NCBI GenBank assembly: GCA_002298155.1
Contig: DBME01000189.1
Location: forward strand, 1 to 9,398
Length of the DNA: 9,398 bases
Direction: 5' to 3'
Source: Holophagaceae bacterium UBA706
GTDB taxonomy: Bacteria > Acidobacteriota > Holophagae > Holophagales > Holophagaceae
Position numbers and translations under genes: made by a program. The notes below the pieces were generated by a model, which worked only from the letters and a program-made list of their open reading frames with translations, was not told the origin of the DNA and did not search any database. Below, piece by piece: positions 5,989-9,398 of the stretch. Each line of letters begins with the position of its first letter. The first letter of the stretch is position 1.

Positions 5989-7285
5989 GGGCCCGTTCCG
6001 CCAGCCGCCCCAGGTCGGTGCTCCCTTGGCTGTTCGCCAAGGACTTCGCCAGGGCGGTGAGCAGATCCGCCCGCACCGTCCCAGGCAGGTGGGGCGCCAG
6101 GTCCGCCGCCGCGGCCACCGCCAGGATCTGGTGGCTATGGTTGAAGGCCGGATCGTTGGAGGCGGCGGCATCGGCCAGCACGCGCAGGAGGGCGTCCTCC
6201 CCGTCCCCGGCCAGCAGGGCCCGGGCATGGAACATGGCGTGGAGCGGTTCGGCGTCCAGGATGGCGTCCAGGAGCCCCTGGCGGGGGTCCGGCACCGGCA
6301 CCCGGGGAGCCACCGGACGGGGGCGGTCCTCCTCCTCGTCCGTGGGGAAGAGGTTCACCAGGGCGGCGCCCTGCACCCAGGTGGCCGGCGCCAGGGAACC
6401 GGCCTCGGCGCTGCGCTTGGCCAAGTGGGCCAGGTAGACGAAGTTCCAGGCCGTCTTGCCCTCCAGGTCCCGCCGGGCGTCCAGCTGCTTTTCCGTGGCG
6501 GCCATGACCAGCTGCGCCAGAAGGTCGCCGCTGGGCGCGCCGGATTTCACCCGCAGGGAGAACGTGTCCAGCAGGTCCACCAGACCGGAGTCGCAGACCT
6601 CCCGGGCTCCGGCCGTCAGCACGTCCAGTCCTGCGGCCACCGGGCCATGGATCACGGGCGCCGCACCCTCAAGCCGGCGAGCGGCACGCTGGTGCCAGAA
6701 GGTGTCCGAGGGCTCCGAGGCGCACAGGTAGGCGGCCACCCCCAGGAGGATGCGGCCGGTGGCCTTGGGCCTCTCCAGGTCCTCCCACAGTTCCGCCAGG
6801 TTGCGGGCCAGGACGCCCTTGTGGCCCACGTTGGCCATGTCCCGCTCCACCCGGTCCTCCAGGCGCAGGAAATCGGCCCGCTGGACCTCCTCCACGCCCA
6901 GGGCCTCGCCCCAGGCGATGGCCGGCCGGTGGGTGTCCAGGGCCATGGCGAGGTTATCCCAGGAGCCGGAGCCCGTGCCCACGGACGAAAGCCCCTTGCC
7001 GGGCCGGGAGCGGCCCTCGTGGGCCAGGTTGTGGATCTGGGTGGCCAGGAGGCGCAGGAAGGCCGCGGGGGACAGGAGGGGCCGCAGACGGAAGGCGGCG
7101 CCCAGGCCCAGCAGCCCATGGGGGATGTGGGGCAGGTAGGCGGCCCAGTCCACTTCCGGCGTGAGGTTCAGCACGGCGTCCCGGGCCGCGTCGCGGGGCC
7201 CCGAGGGGCCCGCGGCCCGCGCCGCGAAGGCCTCGAAGAAGGCCGGTGTGGGCGCTTCCAGTTCCCGCAGCCAGTCGGTGCTCAA
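5972..7285 (-). CDS. His-rich all-helical protein, possible distant questin-oxidase-like family
   Basis: A 437-residue protein starting at a TTG (7285) that overlaps the upstream stop as TTGA, with GGGGGA four bases before it. A GTG four codons upstream lacks a ribosome site, and the long frame opening at 7573 is only an extension over the neighbouring gene. It looks soluble and almost entirely alpha-helical, without signal peptide. Histidines fall in paired settings: PHIPHG (52-57), IHNLAHE (84-90), HSHQ (383-386), plus singles such as His119, 155, 198, 213 and 287. The HGLLGLGAAFRL block and the late NHSH..LAVAAAADL block faintly recall questin-oxidase-like (PF14027) proteins; I would not name it on that alone. 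Residues 316-334 are an acidic then proline-rich linker splitting off the last hundred residues. A metal- or substrate-binding His cluster is inferred. Confidence 0.72.
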   Translation of the reverse strand: MSTDWLRELEAPTPAFFEAFAARAAGPSGPRDAARDAVLNLTPEVDWAAYLPHIPHGLLGLGAAFRLRPLLSPAAFLRLLATQIHNLAHEGRSRPGKGLSSVGTGSGSWDNLAMALDTHRPAIAWGEALGVEEVQRADFLRLEDRVERDMANVGHKGVLARNLAELWEDLERPKATGRILLGVAAYLCASEPSDTFWHQRAARRLEGAAPVIHGPVAAGLDVLTAGAREVCDSGLVDLLDTFSLRVKSGAPSGDLLAQLVMAATEKQLDARRDLEGKTAWNFVYLAHLAKRSAEAGSLAPATWVQGAALVNLFPTDEEEDRPRPVAPRVPVPDPRQGLLDAILDAEPLHAMFHARALLAGDGEDALLRVLADAAASNDPAFNHSHQILAVAAAADLAPHLPGTVRADLLTALAKSLANSQGSTDLGRLAERALDGAY

Positions 7286-7893
7286 GCGATCCCCCACGCG
7301 TCGCACACGGTGCGGCTCCAATGATGGTCCCAGGCGCGCTTCCACACCAGGGTCCCCTCCTGCAGTTTCGCTTCGGCCAGCCTCGCCGTGAGTTCCTCGC
7401 GCAGGGCCTCGGCGCGGGGCCCCAGGGCCCCTTCGGCCAGGGCCAGCAGCTCCCGCTGCAGCTTGCGTTCCTGGTCGAAATGGTCGAGGAAGCCCGGGGA
7501 ATCCGGGGCGGGGGCGGCGGCCTGGGCCCGTTTCCAGGCCTCGAAGGCGGACCGGGCCCGGGGATCGGAGCACAGGGGCTCCTTGACCGCATCCCAGCCC
7601 GACAGGTCGCCCGATGGCCCCTCAGCCCGGCCCAGCGCGGCCCGGAGCTTGGCGGCTTTGGCCACGTCGCGGGCGATGTGCGCCAGCGCCACCCAGGTGC
7701 GCGGCTTCTCCCGCTTGGCCCGGCGTTCGAAATAGGCCTCCATGGCCCCCACCACGGCGTCGGCGGGGATGCCCTCGCCATCCCAGACCTGGAGCTGGAG
7801 GAAATCCTCCCGGCTCATGAATGCTTGGCGTCCGTGGAGGTGGAAGGCCCACTCGGCCTCCATCCAGTCCAGTTCCTCGCGGGAGTAGGGCAT
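7282..7893 (-). CDS. Uncharacterised helical protein, middle gene of an overlapping trio
   Basis: A 203-residue soluble protein with no signal or membrane segment. Residues 1-80 are compact: SREELDWMEAEW, then MSREDFLQLQVWDGEGIPADAVVGAMEAYFERR, a pattern (S-x-x-D...W...GIP...V) I have seen in uncharacterised proteins of Deltaproteobacteria and Acidobacteriota and that resembles a winged-helix or helical adaptor. Residues 125-134 are an Ala-Pro linker, and 139-180 (FDQERKLQRELLALAEG onwards) look coiled-coil. Start and stop are both embedded in overlaps: ATG 7893 shares its A with the stop of the lipoprotein gene (TGATG), and its TGA overlaps the next gene's TTG. This implies coordinated translation and a shared task. 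The function is unknown. Confidence 0.78.
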   Translation of the reverse strand: MPYSREELDWMEAEWAFHLHGRQAFMSREDFLQLQVWDGEGIPADAVVGAMEAYFERRAKREKPRTWVALAHIARDVAKAAKLRAALGRAEGPSGDLSGWDAVKEPLCSDPRARSAFEAWKRAQAAAPAPDSPGFLDHFDQERKLQRELLALAEGALGPRAEALREELTARLAEAKLQEGTLVWKRAWDHHWSRTVCDAWGIA

Positions 7894-8222
7894 CAGGGCT
7901 TCTTGGGGACCAGGACGCCGCCATCGGTGAGGTGCACGGCCGTGCCGTCCCAGCCGGCGAAATCCTCCTGCACGAAGGAAGGCCGGGCCGCGCCGTGGTG
8001 GATGACGTAGAGGCCCTGCGCCAGAAGCTGGCCGCTCCGGTCGTCGTAGATCTTCACCTGCCAGCCCTCGTGGTCGGGCACGCCGATGGCCACGAAGGCG
8101 CCGCCCTTGGCGTCCCCGGCCCAGAAGGCCTGGGCGGGAACTCCGGCGGGCTTCTTGGGAATGTGGGGGCCGCAGGCGGTGAGTCCGAGGGCCAGGGCCA
8201 TAGTAATCATTCGTAATCTCAT
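7893..8222 (-). CDS. Small putative lipoprotein, first gene of the leftward trio
   Basis: A 109-residue protein with a lipoprotein signal: MRLRMITMALALGLTAC, lipobox LTAC with the lipidated Cys at position 17. Gly at +2 rather than Asp favours outer-membrane sorting under the E. coli rule. The mature part is about 92 residues, begins with a short lysine/proline tether (PKKPAG) and continues as strand-like segments: GGAFVAIGV, WQVKIYDDRSGQLLAQGLYV and WDGTAVHLTDGGVLV, suggesting a small beta domain. I do not recognise a family. GGGAG seven bases upstream supports the ATG at 8222. It is divergent from map across 62 bases and its stop overlaps the next start by one base. An envelope lipoprotein co-translated with two cytosolic-looking proteins is an odd pairing. 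Confidence 0.8.
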   Translation of the reverse strand: MRLRMITMALALGLTACGPHIPKKPAGVPAQAFWAGDAKGGAFVAIGVPDHEGWQVKIYDDRSGQLLAQGLYVIHHGAARPSFVQEDFAGWDGTAVHLTDGGVLVPKKP

Positions 8223-8238
8223 GGGTCAGCTCCCTGTT

Positions 8239-8273
8239 CCATGGATTCTAGCGCCTTCGGCTAGACTGTGGAT
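8239..8273. promoter_or_regulatory. Overlapping divergent promoter region with inverted -10 boxes
   Basis: TCTAGC (8247-8252) and GCTAGA (8260-8265) form a perfect six-base inverted repeat around a seven-base spacer. Each arm is part of a -10-like box: TAGAAT on the minus strand (complement of 8245-8250, five of six) for the lipoprotein gene, and TAGACT on the plus strand (8262-8267, four of six) for map. Matching -35 regions would fall on the far side of the other box but are poor. Predicted leaders are only about 10-20 bases long. Confidence 0.35.
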
Positions 8274-8284
8274 GGGAGGCGAAG

Positions 8285-9079
8285 GTGCCCATCCGTGAAC
8301 AGATCCGATATAAGAGCCGCAAGGAGATGGATAAGCTCCGCGAAGCCGGGCGCCTGGCGGCCAACGCCCTGCGTGTGGCGGCCCGTGCCGCCAAGCCCGG
8401 CGTCTCCCTGCTTGAGCTGGACAAGCTGGCCGAGACCTACATCCGCAAGAACGGCGGCGTGCCCAATTTCAAGGGCTACCATGGCTTCCCCGCCACCCTG
8501 TGCACCTCGGTGAACGACCGGGTGGTCCACGGGATCCCCACCTCGTACGTCCTCAAGGACGGGGACATCATCGCCATCGATTGCGGCGCCAAGCTGGACG
8601 GCTTCCACGGCGACACCTGCCTGTCGGTGGGCGTGGGCACCATCAGCGAGGAGGCCCGGCTCCTGCTCCAGGCCACGCAGCTGGCCATGTTCAAGGGGAT
8701 CGAATACTGCCGGGCCGGGTTCCGCCTGGGCGACATGGCCACCGCCGTGCAGACCTTCGGCGAGGAGCGGGGCTACAGCATCGTGCGCGAGTACATCGGC
8801 CACGGCATCGGCCGCGAGCTCCACGAGGACCCCCAGGTGGTCTACGCCGACGTGCGCCCCGGAACGGGTTTCCGCATGGAGCCGGGCATGACCATCACCA
8901 TCGAGCCCATCTTCAACACCGGGAGCCACCGCTGCCTGGTGGAACCCGACGGCTGGACGGTGCGCACCGCGGACGGGAGCCTCTCGGCCCAGTTCGAGCA
9001 CGCCGTGGCCATCACCAAGGACGGGCCCTGGATCCTCAGCATGCCCGACCCCGAATTCGAACTCGAGGATGGCCTCTAG
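8285..9079 (+). CDS. map: Type I methionine aminopeptidase
   Basis: A 264-residue cytosolic metalloprotease that removes the initiator methionine from new proteins. The five metal ligands of the pita-bread fold are all present: Asp99 (IAIDCG), Asp110 (FHGDT), His173 (GHGIG), Glu207 (ITIEP) and Glu238 (AQFEH), with substrate-binding His82 in VVHGIP. Length and spacing fit the bacterial type Ia enzyme, without N-terminal zinc finger or extension. The start is GTG at 8285 with GGGAGG five bases upstream; MPIREQIRYKSRKEM is a normal beginning. The C-terminal tail after ITKDGP is about 17 residues longer than the core needs. ispE begins directly after, or overlapping, the stop, so the two are probably co-transcribed. 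Function is secure from the motifs. Confidence 0.97.
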   Translation: MPIREQIRYKSRKEMDKLREAGRLAANALRVAARAAKPGVSLLELDKLAETYIRKNGGVPNFKGYHGFPATLCTSVNDRVVHGIPTSYVLKDGDIIAIDCGAKLDGFHGDTCLSVGVGTISEEARLLLQATQLAMFKGIEYCRAGFRLGDMATAVQTFGEERGYSIVREYIGHGIGRELHEDPQVVYADVRPGTGFRMEPGMTITIEPIFNTGSHRCLVEPDGWTVRTADGSLSAQFEHAVAITKDGPWILSMPDPEFELEDGL

Positions 9080-9080
9080 G

Positions 9081-9398
9081 ATGCTGCTCCAGGCCCCCGC
9101 AAAACTGAACCGCTTCCTGGCCGTACTGGGACGGTTCCCGGACGGCTTCCACGAGCTGGAGCTGGTGACGACGGTCCTGGACGGGATCCCGGACCTCACC
9201 GACACGCTGGAGGGCGAACCCGCCGAAGCGTTCTCGCTGGAACTCGAAGGGCCCACCGCCGGAGGGCTGCGGGCCGACGAAGGCAACCTGGTGGTCCGAG
9301 CCTGGCGCCTCCTGGAGCGCGAGGCGGGCCGCGAGCTTCCCGCGCGGCTCCGCCTGCACAAGCGCATCCCCCACGGCGCGGGCCTGGGCGGCGGCTCG
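9081..9398 (+). CDS. ispE: 4-diphosphocytidyl-2-C-methyl-D-erythritol kinase (partial, N-terminal)
   Basis: The frame runs off the right edge after 106 codons. It encodes the N-terminus of a GHMP kinase of the MEP isoprenoid pathway, which phosphorylates 4-diphosphocytidyl-methylerythritol with ATP in the cytosol. Visible motifs are APAKLNRFL (residues 5-13, including the conserved Lys8 and Asn10), GRFPDGFHEL (17-26, the DGYHEL equivalent), NLVVRAW (69-75), and the ATP-binding loop IPHGAGLGGGS (96-106) exactly at the window end. ATG 9081 gives the standard start MLLQAPAKLN; an in-frame ATG at 9069 would add four residues and overlap the map stop. The ribosome site is unclear for both: GAGG is twelve bases from 9081 and touches 9069. 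The presence of ispE implies the MEP route. Confidence 0.93.
   Translation, partial: MLLQAPAKLNRFLAVLGRFPDGFHELELVTTVLDGIPDLTDTLEGEPAEAFSLELEGPTAGGLRADEGNLVVRAWRLLEREAGRELPARLRLHKRIPHGAGLGGGS

Overview
The window is GC-rich (roughly two thirds G+C or more by eye) and densely coding, with short intergenic gaps and very GC-biased third codon positions, so the other frames are full of long spurious open frames. The look of the proteins (a Gram-negative style outer-membrane lipoprotein, a class A PBP, MEP-pathway ispE next to a GTG-started map) fits a Gram-negative, high-GC bacterium. The closest impression is Acidobacteriota class Holophagae (Geothrix/Holophaga-like), but that is an impression from general style and not a database result. 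No mobile element, rRNA, tRNA, CRISPR array or convincing rho-independent terminator was seen. No gap between genes exceeds about 190 bases.

Layout. (1) 1-387, minus: the N-terminal part of a secreted protein that resembles the N-terminal stabilising domain of NlpC/P60 peptidases; it is cut by the window edge and has a plausible promoter at 464-491. (2) 572-2610, plus: a tight four-gene run of GNAT acetyltransferase, COG3602-type ACT-domain protein, small integral membrane protein and secreted YafK-like L,D-transpeptidase. (3) 2765-3316, plus: a membrane-anchored thioredoxin-fold-like protein with no cysteine at all. (4) 5922-3383, minus: a two-gene unit of a JAMM-like (HSHP...PSRVD) protein and a bifunctional class A penicillin-binding protein, convergent with (3). 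(5) 8222-5972, minus: three overlapping genes, for a small lipoprotein, an uncharacterised helical protein and a His-rich helical protein with faint likeness to the questin-oxidase family. (6) 8285-9398, plus: map followed closely by ispE, which runs off the window, divergent from (5).

How the genes may work together. Three or four products point to the cell envelope: the NlpC/P60-like protein, the L,D-transpeptidase, the PBP and the lipoprotein. The JAMM-like protein is unexpected as the PBP's upstream partner. The most notable non-coding structure is a 37-base near-perfect inverted repeat (5926-5962) between units (5) and (4). It contains the Shine-Dalgarno sequence of the JAMM-like gene and overlaps that gene's candidate -10 box. 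It could therefore make translation of the PBP unit depend on which promoter produced the transcript. A second regulatory spot lies between lipoprotein and map, where two divergent -10-like boxes form an inverted repeat.
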